Positions 37,886 through 46,835 of a stretch of 64,000 bases of DNA are shown piece after piece (positions within the stretch are counted from its first letter, which is position 1; every line of letters begins with the position of its first letter). The stretch lies in contig NZ_CP107036.1 in assembly GCF_029542085.1 (NCBI RefSeq), forward strand, positions 3,906,001-3,970,000. Direction: 5' to 3'. A program made the position numbers and the translations under genes. The notes under the pieces were generated by a model. It was not told where the DNA came from. It saw nothing but the letters and a program-made list of their open reading frames with translations, and did no database searches. The DNA is from Sphingobacterium sp. ML3W (lineage in GTDB: Bacteria; Bacteroidota; Bacteroidia; Sphingobacteriales; Sphingobacteriaceae).

Positions 37886-39322
37886 ATGCAAAAACTGACA
37901 ACCATTATATCAACCGCACTACTGGCAACAACCGCTACATTGACTTTTGGGCAAGCACACAATGTATCGGGTGGCTACCAAAAACCGACAGATCCCTTAG
38001 TGATCGAAAACCTCGAACAATGGCAGGACATGAAATTCGGTCTTTTCATGCACTGGGGAACCTACAGTCAATGGGGAATTGTTGAGAGCTGGAGTATCTG
38101 CCCCGAAGATGAGGGCTGGACACAACGCAAACCAGAGCATGGCAAAACCTATTTTGAATACCTCAAGAATTACGAAAATCTGCAGACAACATTCAACCCG
38201 ACGGATTTCAATCCTCAAAAATGGGCCGACGCAGCAAAAGCAGCCGGAATGAAATATGTGGTCTTTACAACCAAACACCACGATGGTTTTGCGATGTTCG
38301 ACACCAAAGAATCGGATTATAAGATCACTTCCACCAAAACACCTTTCTCCTCCAACCCAAAAGCAAATGTGACCAAAGAAATCTTTAATACATTTCGCAA
38401 CGACGGTTTCAAAATCGGAGCTTATTTCTCCAAACCGGATTGGCACTCTGAATATTATTGGTGGCCCTATTTTCCACCTAAAGACAGAAATGTAAATTAT
38501 GATCCGAAAAAATATCCTGAACGTTGGCAGAAATTTAAAGATTTCACCTACAACCAGATCAATGAACTAACGTCGGAATATGGTAAAGTGGATATTCTAT
38601 GGTTGGATGGTGGACAAGTACGTCCCTTAGAAACTGTAGACAAGTCAGTAGACTGGCAACAGACAATCAAGGTGGATCAAAATATTGACATGGATCGTAT
38701 CGGTGGTATGGCCCGAAAAAATCAACCAGGCCTCATCGTGGTAGACCGTACTGTTCCCGGAAACTGGGAAAATTATGTAACACCCGAACAGGCTATCCCT
38801 GAGCATCCATTGGATATTCCATGGGAAAGCTGCATCACTATGGGAGACTCCTTTAGCTATGTTCCCAATGACAATTACAAGCCGACAAAGAAAATCGTCG
38901 AAACGCTTGTCAAGATTATTTCCCGTGGTGGTAACTATTTGCTGAACATCGCCCCCGGCCCTAAAGGTGATTATGACCAAGCAGCATATGATCGTCTAAA
39001 TGAATTATCAGCTTGGATGAAAATCAATCAAAGCGCCGTATATGCAACACGTACCGTTGCCCCTTATCATCAAGGTGATTACTATTACACCAAAAGTAAG
39101 GACAGCAAGATCGTCAATGTATTTCACCTTTCAGCGGGCGACGCTTATCAACAACCTAATGAATATGTCTTTGAGGTTCCAGCGGATTTTAAAGTGAAAA
39201 AAATCACAATTTTGGGCCACAAAGGTCGCTTGGATTGGTCACAACGTGACAACCAGATCACCCTGAGAAGTCCGGGCACCAGATTCAATTATGCTACCGC
39301 GATTCAATTGCAAAGCAAATAA
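37886..39322 (+). CDS. GH29 alpha-L-fucosidase, exported
   Basis: A 478-residue glycoside hydrolase family 29 protein. The ATG at 37886 is chosen over an upstream in-frame start because the latter lies inside the preceding terminator and this one gives a clean signal peptide (MQKLTTIISTALL to TFGQ). The family motifs are MKFGLFMHWGTYSQWG near the N-terminus, YVVFTTKHHDGFAMFDTKES, and VDILWLDGG, where the Asp (about residue 241) is the expected nucleophile. It should release alpha-L-fucose from glycans in the periplasm. It is set off by terminators on both sides, so it is likely expressed alone. Confidence 0.94.
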   Translation: MQKLTTIISTALLATTATLTFGQAHNVSGGYQKPTDPLVIENLEQWQDMKFGLFMHWGTYSQWGIVESWSICPEDEGWTQRKPEHGKTYFEYLKNYENLQTTFNPTDFNPQKWADAAKAAGMKYVVFTTKHHDGFAMFDTKESDYKITSTKTPFSSNPKANVTKEIFNTFRNDGFKIGAYFSKPDWHSEYYWWPYFPPKDRNVNYDPKKYPERWQKFKDFTYNQINELTSEYGKVDILWLDGGQVRPLETVDKSVDWQQTIKVDQNIDMDRIGGMARKNQPGLIVVDRTVPGNWENYVTPEQAIPEHPLDIPWESCITMGDSFSYVPNDNYKPTKKIVETLVKIISRGGNYLLNIAPGPKGDYDQAAYDRLNELSAWMKINQSAVYATRTVAPYHQGDYYYTKSKDSKIVNVFHLSAGDAYQQPNEYVFEVPADFKVKKITILGHKGRLDWSQRDNQITLRSPGTRFNYATAIQLQSK

Positions 39323-39323
39323 T

Positions 39324-39357
39324 AAAAAAGCAGCTGAATTACATCAGCTGCTTTTTT
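39324..39357. terminator. Terminator of the GH29 fucosidase gene
   Basis: Stem GCAGCTGA/TCAGCTGC at 39330-39337 and 39344-39351, flanked by six A bases before and six T bases after, so the pairing extends into the tails. Confidence 0.9.
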
Positions 39358-39529
39358 ATTATCCGATAACGATGATCGACTTCAGGTATTTTCAAAGGTT
39401 TTCATTTGACTACTGAAAACCAGCAAATATAAATCGTCCCCATTTTCGTCCTCAATTAATACCCGAATAACTAAAAACACTAGCTATAAAAAAACAACAC
39501 TGTTGAACTTAGCAGCACATACTAACAGA

Positions 39530-40564
39530 ATGAAACAAATAACCTTATTTTTAGCATTAATACTCCTAACATTTTATTCATGTAAAAGCTATAAGCCGCA
39601 GATAATGTCGTCCCAGCAGATCTTCCAAGAGGGACAGGCCAGTTTCAAACAATGCCATGCCTCAACCATACAATCCATCGGTAAAGACAGCCTCCTGGCC
39701 TGCTGGTTTGGCGGTACACATGAATCCAATCCCGATGTGGTAATATGGAGTTCTCATTATAAAAATGGCAAATGGCAATCCCCAGTCCAAATCGCAGATG
39801 GGATTCTTGCAGACAAGCGTTATCCGACCTGGAACCCTGTACTCTATCAACAGCCAAAGAACGATACCCTCTATTTGTTTTATAAAATTGGGCCCAACCC
39901 ACGCGAGTGGAAAGGCTACGTCAAATATTCCATAGACAAAGGTCATCACTGGTCTGCAGCACAGGCATTACCCGATGGTATTTTGGGACCAATCAAAAAC
40001 AAACCATTTACATTATCTAATGGGGGTATACTATCTCCTTCCAGTACTGAATCAAAAGACGAAATCTGGAAAGCACATATAGAAATCAGTCACGACCACG
40101 GTAAAACCTGGTCTATTCATACAATTCGGCCTGACACAAGTATTCAAGTCATTCAGCCCAGTATTGTTCCACACAAAGATGGCCGCCTCCAGGTACTTTG
40201 TCGCAGTAAAGAAAATAAAGTAATGAGTGCTTTTTCCTCTGACCAAGGCAACAGCTGGGGACCTTGGAAGGCAACCAACCTGCTCAACCCCAACTCGGCT
40301 ACTGATGCCATCCGATTGAAAAATGGACTATTTATGATCGTTTACAATCCAGCAATCGCTGGAAATGAATGGTGGGAAGGGCGAACAAAACTCCATGTCG
40401 CAACATCCCATGATGGTCTTCACTGGCATGATACACTAACCTTGGAAGATGGGGTCAAAGGAGACGAATATTCTTATCCGACCATTATACAGGATAAAAG
40501 TGGTCTAATACATATCACCTATACCTGGAATAGAAAGAGTATCAAACACATTGTCCTCAAATAA
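39530..40564 (+). CDS. Asp-box (BNR, sialidase-like) lipoprotein
   Basis: A 344-residue protein from the ATG at 39530, chosen because it gives a lipoprotein signal (MKQITLFLALILLTFYSCKS, Cys18). The body is a six-bladed-propeller sialidase-like domain (BNR_2) with repeated Asp boxes: SIDKGHHW, SHDHGKTW, SSDQGNSW and SHDGLHW. The N-terminal LLACWFGGTHESNPDVVIW is typical of Bacteroidota proteins called exo-alpha-sialidase, but few such proteins have been tested and the propeller also serves other glycosidases and lyases. Next to the fucosidase, a role on fucosylated or sialylated host-type glycans is plausible. Confidence 0.8.
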   Translation: MKQITLFLALILLTFYSCKSYKPQIMSSQQIFQEGQASFKQCHASTIQSIGKDSLLACWFGGTHESNPDVVIWSSHYKNGKWQSPVQIADGILADKRYPTWNPVLYQQPKNDTLYLFYKIGPNPREWKGYVKYSIDKGHHWSAAQALPDGILGPIKNKPFTLSNGGILSPSSTESKDEIWKAHIEISHDHGKTWSIHTIRPDTSIQVIQPSIVPHKDGRLQVLCRSKENKVMSAFSSDQGNSWGPWKATNLLNPNSATDAIRLKNGLFMIVYNPAIAGNEWWEGRTKLHVATSHDGLHWHDTLTLEDGVKGDEYSYPTIIQDKSGLIHITYTWNRKSIKHIVLK

Positions 40565-40575
40565 CGTAAACACAA

Positions 40576-40610
40576 AATCCCCTCATGAAAATGGGGGGAT
40601 TTCTTCTTTT
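40576..40610 (+). terminator. Terminator of the Asp-box lipoprotein gene
   Basis: Stem of about 11 bp between 40576-40586 and 40591-40601 with a GAAA tetraloop and one T-G pair, followed by TCTTCTTTT. Confidence 0.78.
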
Positions 40611-40653
40611 CGTAAGACCTTTTAGACGGTCTCTAATCTTTCCAATTAACTGT

Positions 40654-43017
40654 TTAATAATCCTTCTTTAGCTCCATCTCCCCTTTCAATCGGATATCAT
40701 CGGATGATGTACCAACCAGCAACCTGAATTTCCCTTTTTCTGTTTTCCATGCATGAGTTGCATTCCACAGTTTGAGGTCTTCTTTGTTCAAGTGGAAAGT
40801 GTACTTCTCTTTCTTTCCTGCTGCAATAGCTTTGCGTTCAAATTGTTTTAACTGCATAATGGGTGTTACTACCGAACTAACTTCATCGACAACATATAAC
40901 TGTGCCACCTCATCGCCGGTCACACTACCCTTATTTTCGACATCAAAGGATACTGTACAGACAAAATCATCCGCCCCTTCGGTCAGTCCCATCTGTAGGT
41001 TGCTGTATTCAAACTTACTGTAACTTAATCCGTAGCCAAAAGCATATAGAGGTTTCGCGGACATCTCCACATAATCGTGATGTTTAGGTTTCGTATGATT
41101 ATAATGTACCGGAAGTTGACCCACAGAGCGCGGCACGGAAATCGGTAACCGGCCAGCGGGATTATAATCGCCAAACAAGACATCGGCAATGGCCAATCCG
41201 CCCTCCTGTCCTGGATACCAGGCATTCATAATTGCAGGAATATGTTCTGCTGCCCAATTTAGATTAAGCGGTCTTCCCATAATCGTCACCAGCACCACAG
41301 GTTTTCCTGTTGCCTGGATCGCTTTCATAAGTTTTAATTGATCGCCCATCATATCCAACGAAACGCGGTCAAATCCTTCACCGCTTTCCATATCACTGAC
41401 TGTATTGGGATCTACATTCGCCGCTCCCGTTGCCTGGTAGGAAGTTTTGAAATCCCGTGCACTGGAACCGCCGAGAATCAAAACCACCGCATCGGCTTGC
41501 TGTGCTGCTGCCACCGCAGCCGCAATATCAGATTTCGTCGTGTCACGGATAGCGCAACCTTTTACATAATCAACTTGCGTTTCTTTGCCTACCGCTGCGC
41601 GGATACCTGTCAATACAGTTTGAACCTTGCCATCAGCCTGTGGAGCCGTATAGTCACCCAATTGATTGTATGCATTGTCGGCATTCGGTCCGATGACCGC
41701 GATGCGTTTCAACGATTTGCTCAATGGTAGGGTATTTTGTTCGTTTTTCAGCAAGATGATGGATTCCCGGGCAACCTGTCGCGCAACAGATTTATTCTGC
41801 GCTGTGGCAACTTTTTGAACAACGAGTTTCTCATCCACATAAGGTCGGTCAAATAGACCAAGATTGAACTTCATCCGCAATACGCGGGCTACTGCGGTAT
41901 CCAATACAGCGGGCTCCACCTGGCCCTGTTGCACAGCTTTCAAAAGATTTGGACCATATCCCGATCCGCTCAGGTCAACATCCAATCCCGCATGTATACT
42001 TTGTGAAGCAGCTTCCTCCGCTGTAGCGGCTGTAGCATGCCCCCCATTAAGGCCAGAGATACTCAATAAATCTGACACCACAAATCCAGTAAAACCCCAA
42101 TCTTTACGGAGAACATCCTTTAACAACCAGGGATTTGCGGAGCATGGAATTCCATCAATGCTATTATAAGCAGTCATAACCGAGCCTGCGCCAGATTTAA
42201 CGGCCTTTTCGAAAGGTGGTAAAAAATAGTGTCTTAAGCTCCGTTCACCAAATGATACCGATTCACCGTTGTGCCCACCATCTGGTGCAGCATAAGCGAC
42301 AAAGTGTTTTAATGTACCTATGATTTTATCCTGTTGTCCAAGTTTCTCACCCTGAAAACCACGGATCATCGCAGTTCCCATCTTGCCCGTTAAATAAGGA
42401 TCTTCGCCATAAGTTTCCTCCGTCCGCGACCAGCGTGGGTCTCGTGCAAGATCCAGAACCGGTCCATAGCCATTTTTTCCACCCACAGCGTAGGTTTCCA
42501 GCGCTATTGTTGATGCCATGCGTTGAATCAGCGTCGGATTCCAGGTACTCGCTTGCCCTATTGCCGTCGGAAATACCGTAGCACCAATAGCCATATGTCC
42601 ATGTGGAGCCTCTTCCGACAGCAGCAATGGGATTCCCAAACGGGTACTATCCAGCATATACCGCTGAATGGCGTTGGTCGCACGTGCAGCCTCAATCGGA
42701 TTAAGACCATTCAGGAGTGTTTTTTGCGTCCAGGGATCGGCACGCAGTGTTGCCCACAACAACCCGATGTGCTGCTCTTTGACTGCTTTCTTTAATTTGT
42801 CGCTCACCCCTACATGCTTCCCCTTCTTCTCATACATTTCCCATCCAAGCAATTTGCTCAGCTGTCCCACCTTCTCCTCTACGGTCATTCGTCCCAAAAG
42901 ATCATTAACACGCTGTTCGGTAGGGAGACGACTATCCTTATAAGGCAATTGTTGCGCCTGGAGCTGTGGATAAAGCAATGTTGACATCGCTGTCAAAAGT
43001 AGTATTCGGAGTTTCAT
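40654..43017 (-). CDS. GH3 family beta-glycosidase, exported
   Basis: A 787-residue glycoside hydrolase family 3 enzyme, started at the ATG at 43015-43017 for its signal peptide (MKLRILLLTAMSTLLYPQLQ). The N-terminal TIM barrel has GPVLDLARDPRWSRTEETYG and KDWGFTGFVVSDLLSISGL; the Asp of VVSD (about residue 316) is the expected nucleophile. The alpha/beta sandwich domain follows, with RIAVIGPNADNAYNQLGDYT and a GGSSARD segment. A C-terminal fibronectin-III-like domain ends the protein. The family includes beta-glucosidases and beta-xylosidases; the substrate cannot be fixed here. A LacI-type palindrome sits 24 bp upstream of the start. Confidence 0.94.
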   Translation of the reverse strand: MKLRILLLTAMSTLLYPQLQAQQLPYKDSRLPTEQRVNDLLGRMTVEEKVGQLSKLLGWEMYEKKGKHVGVSDKLKKAVKEQHIGLLWATLRADPWTQKTLLNGLNPIEAARATNAIQRYMLDSTRLGIPLLLSEEAPHGHMAIGATVFPTAIGQASTWNPTLIQRMASTIALETYAVGGKNGYGPVLDLARDPRWSRTEETYGEDPYLTGKMGTAMIRGFQGEKLGQQDKIIGTLKHFVAYAAPDGGHNGESVSFGERSLRHYFLPPFEKAVKSGAGSVMTAYNSIDGIPCSANPWLLKDVLRKDWGFTGFVVSDLLSISGLNGGHATAATAEEAASQSIHAGLDVDLSGSGYGPNLLKAVQQGQVEPAVLDTAVARVLRMKFNLGLFDRPYVDEKLVVQKVATAQNKSVARQVARESIILLKNEQNTLPLSKSLKRIAVIGPNADNAYNQLGDYTAPQADGKVQTVLTGIRAAVGKETQVDYVKGCAIRDTTKSDIAAAVAAAQQADAVVLILGGSSARDFKTSYQATGAANVDPNTVSDMESGEGFDRVSLDMMGDQLKLMKAIQATGKPVVLVTIMGRPLNLNWAAEHIPAIMNAWYPGQEGGLAIADVLFGDYNPAGRLPISVPRSVGQLPVHYNHTKPKHHDYVEMSAKPLYAFGYGLSYSKFEYSNLQMGLTEGADDFVCTVSFDVENKGSVTGDEVAQLYVVDEVSSVVTPIMQLKQFERKAIAAGKKEKYTFHLNKEDLKLWNATHAWKTEKGKFRLLVGTSSDDIRLKGEMELKKDY

Positions 43018-43040
43018 GTAGTTTAAAATTATCGGAGTTA

Positions 43041-43054
43041 TGCAACCGGTTTCC
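43041..43054. promoter_or_regulatory. LacI/GalR-type operator candidate upstream of GH3
   Basis: TGCAACCGGTTTCC matches the classical LacI/GalR pattern TGnAAnCGnTTnCA in all fixed positions but the last. The core AACCGGTT is a perfect palindrome. It lies 24 bp before the GH3 start codon, a position where a repressor could act. Confidence 0.55.
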
Positions 43055-43215
43055 AAAAGACTAAAATAAGGATTTAAAGATAATAATCAAGATAATTTTT
43101 CTGTTATAGAAATTTCAGTATTTAGAGTCAATAGAACTAATCTACTGCTAGATTTACGCAGTAATTAACGATAATTTTCAATATGAATATTTAATATTAT
43201 GGTGATTATGGTTAA

Positions 43216-43329
43216 GAAATCAGTGGCACACATGTAGAAATTATAAGGCTGCTTCTGATGGAGCAAATTCAGCAATGCATTAAAAAGGTTACTAACGGTT
43301 CTTATACAAGTACGATCCATCGCCTGTAA
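43216..43329 (+). pseudogene. Possible fragment of a 2-oxoglutarate/Fe(II) oxygenase-type gene
   Basis: An open stretch with no good start ends KKVTNGSYTSTIHRL* at 43329. The pattern TNG-Y-S-x-x-HR resembles the iron-binding His region of isopenicillin-N-synthase-like oxygenases (typically NGxYKSxxHRV). No flanking domain remains and a stop precedes the stretch, so if real it is a degraded remnant. The evidence is a single short motif. Confidence 0.25.
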
Positions 43330-43351
43330 AAAGAGATTGTCTATAGCCTAA

Positions 43352-43376
43352 ATAAAAAAGACGGCAAGCCGTCTTT
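43352..43376 (-). terminator. Terminator of the minus-strand lipoprotein gene
   Basis: Stem AAAGACGGC/GCCGTCTTT at 43357-43365 and 43368-43376; the innermost GC pairs leave a tight loop. On the minus strand it is followed by a T-rich tail, 23 bases after the stop of the lipoprotein gene. Confidence 0.82.
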
Positions 43377-43398
43377 CCATTCATGTGTTATAGGAATG

Positions 43399-43899
43399 CT
43401 ACTTATTTTTTTCTTTAATTTTTCCCTTAAAATAATATGCCCTGGAAATAACAAAAGCAAGGGGATTGTTATTTCGATAGGTTAAGACCAAATAATCTCC
43501 GTCCACAAGGACACCATAGCTCTCGTACTGATCGCTATCAGCAAACTTAATGCTCTTTTTCTCTTTGTCATAGGTAAAAGACCGTTCAGACTTTCCATCT
43601 AAAATAAACTGTTCAAAAGTTCCTTTATCAACCTCACAAAGCTCTTTTCCGCGCTCTAGTTTTAATTTTTGAAAATCACTGCCAAAAGAGAAAGAATAAA
43701 TATTATCCTTTTCACAATCTTCCGGTTTATAATGAGACTGCTCATCTTTAGTATCACTGGTAGAAAATGTCGGAGTCCAATCATAAGCTTCCAATTGTTT
43801 TTTCACATCTTCCGGCGCGATTTTTTCCGGACTGATGGTATCCTTACTGCAACTGCAAAACAAAATCAATACTAGAATTCCCTTAAATAATTTATTCAT
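43399..43899 (-). CDS. Lipoprotein of unknown function
   Basis: A 166-residue protein when started at the ATG at 43897-43899, which gives the signal MNKLFKGILVLILFCSCSKD with a lipobox Cys at 15 or 17. The mature part is hydrophilic and rich in Asp, Glu and Lys, with beta-strand-like segments such as GVLVDGDYLVLTYRNN. This suggests a small lipocalin-like beta structure as in many Bacteroidota lipoproteins, but I do not recognise a named family. It is monocistronic with its own terminator. Confidence 0.75.
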   Translation of the reverse strand: MNKLFKGILVLILFCSCSKDTISPEKIAPEDVKKQLEAYDWTPTFSTSDTKDEQSHYKPEDCEKDNIYSFSFGSDFQKLKLERGKELCEVDKGTFEQFILDGKSERSFTYDKEKKSIKFADSDQYESYGVLVDGDYLVLTYRNNNPLAFVISRAYYFKGKIKEKNK

Positions 43900-43995
43900 C
43901 CTGGTTCTCATTTAGTTATAATTTTATAACGTTTCAGTGTCGAATTTCGCTACAAGATGAGAACATTTTCTAACCAAAGAGATAAAAGATTCGAA

Positions 43996-44160
43996 CTATT
44001 CTTGAGAACGACTGACTTCCGAATGCGCGGCAATTGCTTCGGTCCAAAGATTAGGACAATCTGTTTGTACAATGCGCACATAAGGGTATTTTTCCAAAAA
44101 GGACTGACAGATTTTTGCACCTTCTCGACTCGCTTTTTCATCATCATCGACCAGAGTATA
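43996..44160 (-). pseudogene. Possible 3' fragment of an unidentified gene
   Basis: On the minus strand the frame reads YTLVDDDEKASREGAKICQS and then FLEKYPYVRIVQTDCPNLW before stopping at 43996. The composition looks like real protein, while the same frame upstream is AT-rich low-complexity sequence that overlaps palindromic DNA. No start codon or family was recognised. It may be the tail of a gene lost by deletion. Confidence 0.3.
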
Positions 44161-44165
44161 AAAAA

Positions 44166-44218
44166 TGTTAATAACAATGTTAATTGATTGAATATAAGAA
44201 TCATTTTTGTTAATAACA
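44166..44218. promoter_or_regulatory. Pair of TGTTAATAACA palindromes
   Basis: The 11-bp palindrome TGTTAATAACA occurs at 44166-44176 and 44208-44218, with centres 42 bp apart, close to four helical turns. A partial copy, TGTTAAT, begins at 44179. They lie 110-165 bp before the TonB-dependent receptor start and are plausible paired binding sites for a dimeric regulator. Confidence 0.5.
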
Positions 44219-44328
44219 TTCCAGCCATTTGAAGTTTTTGAGGAGGAAAAGAAACAGTTAAAAAAAATTATACTAATCACTAAGGGTAAAGTGAAAGTTA
44301 ACTGTCATAGAGATAAAGCTTAATCAAT

Positions 44329-46719
44329 ATGAAACTAACATCAATCTTAATAATTGCGCTGGCGACTCAGGCCACGCAATCACTTGCCCAGGCACAAGAT
44401 TCGACGAAGACAAACCGACGGGTCGTGACCGAGACTGTCAAAGGTACTGTCCTGGACAAAAATACAAGACTTCCAATTGTTGGTGCTACTATTGTACTGT
44501 CCTCCAATGGCAATACAAAATCTGTGAGTACAGATCAGCAAGGCATATTTAGGTTGCTGCAAGTTCCTGTAGGGCGCCAAGTCCTGCAAATACGCATGGC
44601 AGGCTACCGACAGGAAGAATTATCAGAATTGCTCATTACATCCGGGCGTGAGAATATACTTAACATTGAAATGGAACCGCAGGCAAACACGCTGAACGAA
44701 GCTGTCGTCTACGCCAATACGGGAAAGCAACCTTTAAATCAAATGGCAATGACCAGTGGTCGCTCATTTTCACCAGAGGAGACCAATCGGTATGCTGGGG
44801 CTTTCTTTGACCCCGCAAGAATGGCACAGAGCTTTCCCGGAGTCGTCGCTGGTGGTGACGATAATGAGATTATTGTGCGCGGAAATTCACCTAAAAGCTT
44901 ACAGTGGCGATTGGAAGGGATTGAAATTGTAAATCCCAACCACTTTGGTGCCGAGGGAGCCGCTGGTGGGGGGATAAGCATGCTTAATACCATGGTTTTG
45001 GGAAAATCTGATTTCTATACAGGTGGACTGGCCGCTGAATACAACAACGCCATATCGGGGGTGTTTGACCTTAGATTTAGAAGGGGAAATACCGATAAAC
45101 GCGAATACACATTCAATGTCGGCGTGTTGGGGGTAGGTGCAACTTTAGAAGGTCCTTTCAAAAAAGGAAGCGATGCATCGTATTTAATCAGCTACCGGTA
45201 CTCCTCATTGAGTCTATTGGAAAAAGTAGGTGTAAAAGTCTCGGATACCGGTATCCCAAAATATCAGGACCTCTCCTTCAATTTTGTATTTCCAACCAAA
45301 AAGGCCGGAACATTTTCATTGTTTGGGATAGGCGGTCTGGGAACAGTCAAAGAAACTGCTAAACGCAATTTTCAGGAATGGGAGGAACGCACAGATGCAC
45401 AGGACATGAACCTGGGATTTAACGCCGGAAGTGCTGGACTAAAACATCAATATATCGCCAATGATAGGCTGTATTTCATCAATATTATTTCGGCATCAAT
45501 CAGCCGCAATTCCAATAAAACAGATACCCTGACACAGGATTATGTAACTAGCCTATATCACAAAGATAAATTTACAAATACCGCAATCCGTTATGCTGGA
45601 AGCCTCAATTATAGAGCGAGCATCAAAAACACGATCCGTGCGGGTATCAATGCCAGCCTGCTTCGCTATGATCTCTATGCGCTAACCTACGATACCGAAC
45701 TCGCGGCATTAAAAGAACGGATCAATGAAAATGGAAGTACCAGTACCTATGACGCCTTTGCACAACTCAAAACTGAACTATCCGACCGTCTGACATTAAA
45801 TACGGGTGTACATGCCAACTATTTTGCCTTAAGTAAAAGCTGGACTGCAGAACCCCGATTGGGCTTAAACTGGAAGGTCGCAGCAGACCAGACGATATCC
45901 TTTGGTACCGGGCTTTACAATCGTTTAGAACCACTCAGTTATTATTTTGCCAAGAGCGGAACCGGACAAAATACAACAGACAATACCGCACTATCTCCTA
46001 CCAAGTCTGCTCAGGCTGTTGTTGGGTATGAAAAGAATCTAAGCCGGACACTCCGGGTTAAGACCGAAGTCTATTATCAACATCTATATAATGTCCCGGT
46101 TTCTTCAGATCCAGCAATGAATTTCTCCCTACTCAACGTATCAGATATTTCAGCTATTGGTACATCAACCTATCGTCAACTGGTCAATAAAGGTACAGGC
46201 AGAAATTATGGTATTGAGTTAACGGTTGAAAAATCACTCAGCAAAGGCTATTATTTTATGGCCACCACTTCGGTATTTGATTCCAAATTCAAAGCACTCA
46301 ATGGTAAAGAATACAATACAACATTCAATACACGCTATGTTGGTAATCTATTATTGGGAAAAGAATGGACAGTAGGAAAGAATAAAAACAACCTATTTGG
46401 TATGAATGCAAAACTGATCTATGCCGGCGGGAGAAAATACTCACCGGTTCTGGAAGATGAATCCTTGCGTTTAGATGAGGAAATCATCGATCAAAGCCGG
46501 ATTAATACGTTAACTGCCGATCCTTATATTCGACTTGATTTTTCATCGACCTATCGAATAAATCGTAAAAAAGTGAGTCATCTCCTTATTCTGGATATTC
46601 AAAACATCCTCAATAGAGAGAATACTGTCGGGATGCATTACAATTTCAGCAAACGTATTATCGAGCCGCAAAAATGGACTGGTATCATACCGACCATTAA
46701 CTATAGGATCGAATTCTAA
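44329..46719 (+). CDS. TonB-dependent receptor with carboxypeptidase-regulatory-like domain
   Basis: A 796-residue outer membrane receptor. After the signal peptide (ending near LAQAQD) a regulatory-like beta domain covers about residues 35-120 (VKGTVLDKNTRLPIVGATIV). The plug follows with RMAQSFPGVVAGGDDNEIIV and VRGNSPKSLQWRLEGIEI, then a beta-barrel ending TINYRIEF. It is shorter than SusC proteins, has no SusD partner, and is related to receptors of the type with NPNHFG after the plug. The ligand is unknown. It is monocistronic and converges on the porin gene across a shared hairpin. Confidence 0.92.
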   Translation: MKLTSILIIALATQATQSLAQAQDSTKTNRRVVTETVKGTVLDKNTRLPIVGATIVLSSNGNTKSVSTDQQGIFRLLQVPVGRQVLQIRMAGYRQEELSELLITSGRENILNIEMEPQANTLNEAVVYANTGKQPLNQMAMTSGRSFSPEETNRYAGAFFDPARMAQSFPGVVAGGDDNEIIVRGNSPKSLQWRLEGIEIVNPNHFGAEGAAGGGISMLNTMVLGKSDFYTGGLAAEYNNAISGVFDLRFRRGNTDKREYTFNVGVLGVGATLEGPFKKGSDASYLISYRYSSLSLLEKVGVKVSDTGIPKYQDLSFNFVFPTKKAGTFSLFGIGGLGTVKETAKRNFQEWEERTDAQDMNLGFNAGSAGLKHQYIANDRLYFINIISASISRNSNKTDTLTQDYVTSLYHKDKFTNTAIRYAGSLNYRASIKNTIRAGINASLLRYDLYALTYDTELAALKERINENGSTSTYDAFAQLKTELSDRLTLNTGVHANYFALSKSWTAEPRLGLNWKVAADQTISFGTGLYNRLEPLSYYFAKSGTGQNTTDNTALSPTKSAQAVVGYEKNLSRTLRVKTEVYYQHLYNVPVSSDPAMNFSLLNVSDISAIGTSTYRQLVNKGTGRNYGIELTVEKSLSKGYYFMATTSVFDSKFKALNGKEYNTTFNTRYVGNLLLGKEWTVGKNKNNLFGMNAKLIYAGGRKYSPVLEDESLRLDEEIIDQSRINTLTADPYIRLDFSSTYRINRKKVSHLLILDIQNILNRENTVGMHYNFSKRIIEPQKWTGIIPTINYRIEF

Positions 46720-46756
46720 ACGCTACATATAATAGACTCGAATAGACTTACGATAT

Positions 46757-46799
46757 AAAAAGATTGATTCTTAAAATCATTTTAGGAATCAATCTTTTT
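46757..46799. terminator. Bidirectional terminator between the TonB-dependent receptor and the porin
   Basis: Inverted repeat AAAAAGATTGATTC/GAATCAATCTTTTT at 46757-46770 and 46786-46799; the inner bases can pair further (TTAAAAT/ATTTTAG). The A- and T-runs at its ends suit both converging genes. Confidence 0.82.
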
Positions 46800-46835
46800 A
46801 AATACAGGCTTATAGCTATAATAAAAAAATAGTTT

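Larger units (their letters stand above)
43018..43398. other. Intergenic region upstream of the GH3 gene
   Basis: 381 bases. They hold a LacI-type palindrome at 43041-43054, a possible small gene remnant at 43216-43329, and the terminator of the lipoprotein gene at 43352-43376. The AT-rich rest shows no gene. Confidence 0.5.
43900..44328. other. Intergenic region upstream of the TonB-dependent receptor
   Basis: 429 bases. The left part holds a possible truncated minus-strand coding remnant (43996-44160). The right part carries two 11-bp palindromes (44166-44176, 44208-44218) in the presumed control region of the receptor gene. Confidence 0.5.

Noticed and set aside
37997..38446. 149-codon minus-strand open frame
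   Set aside because: Antisense shadow of the GH29 fucosidase N-terminal domain; cysteine-rich odd composition and no family resemblance.
43950..44280. Minus-strand frames read as full small genes
   Set aside because: The upstream halves are low-complexity AT-rich sequence that overlaps the TGTTAATAACA palindromes; only the 43996-44160 part looks protein-like, so it is listed as a possible remnant instead.
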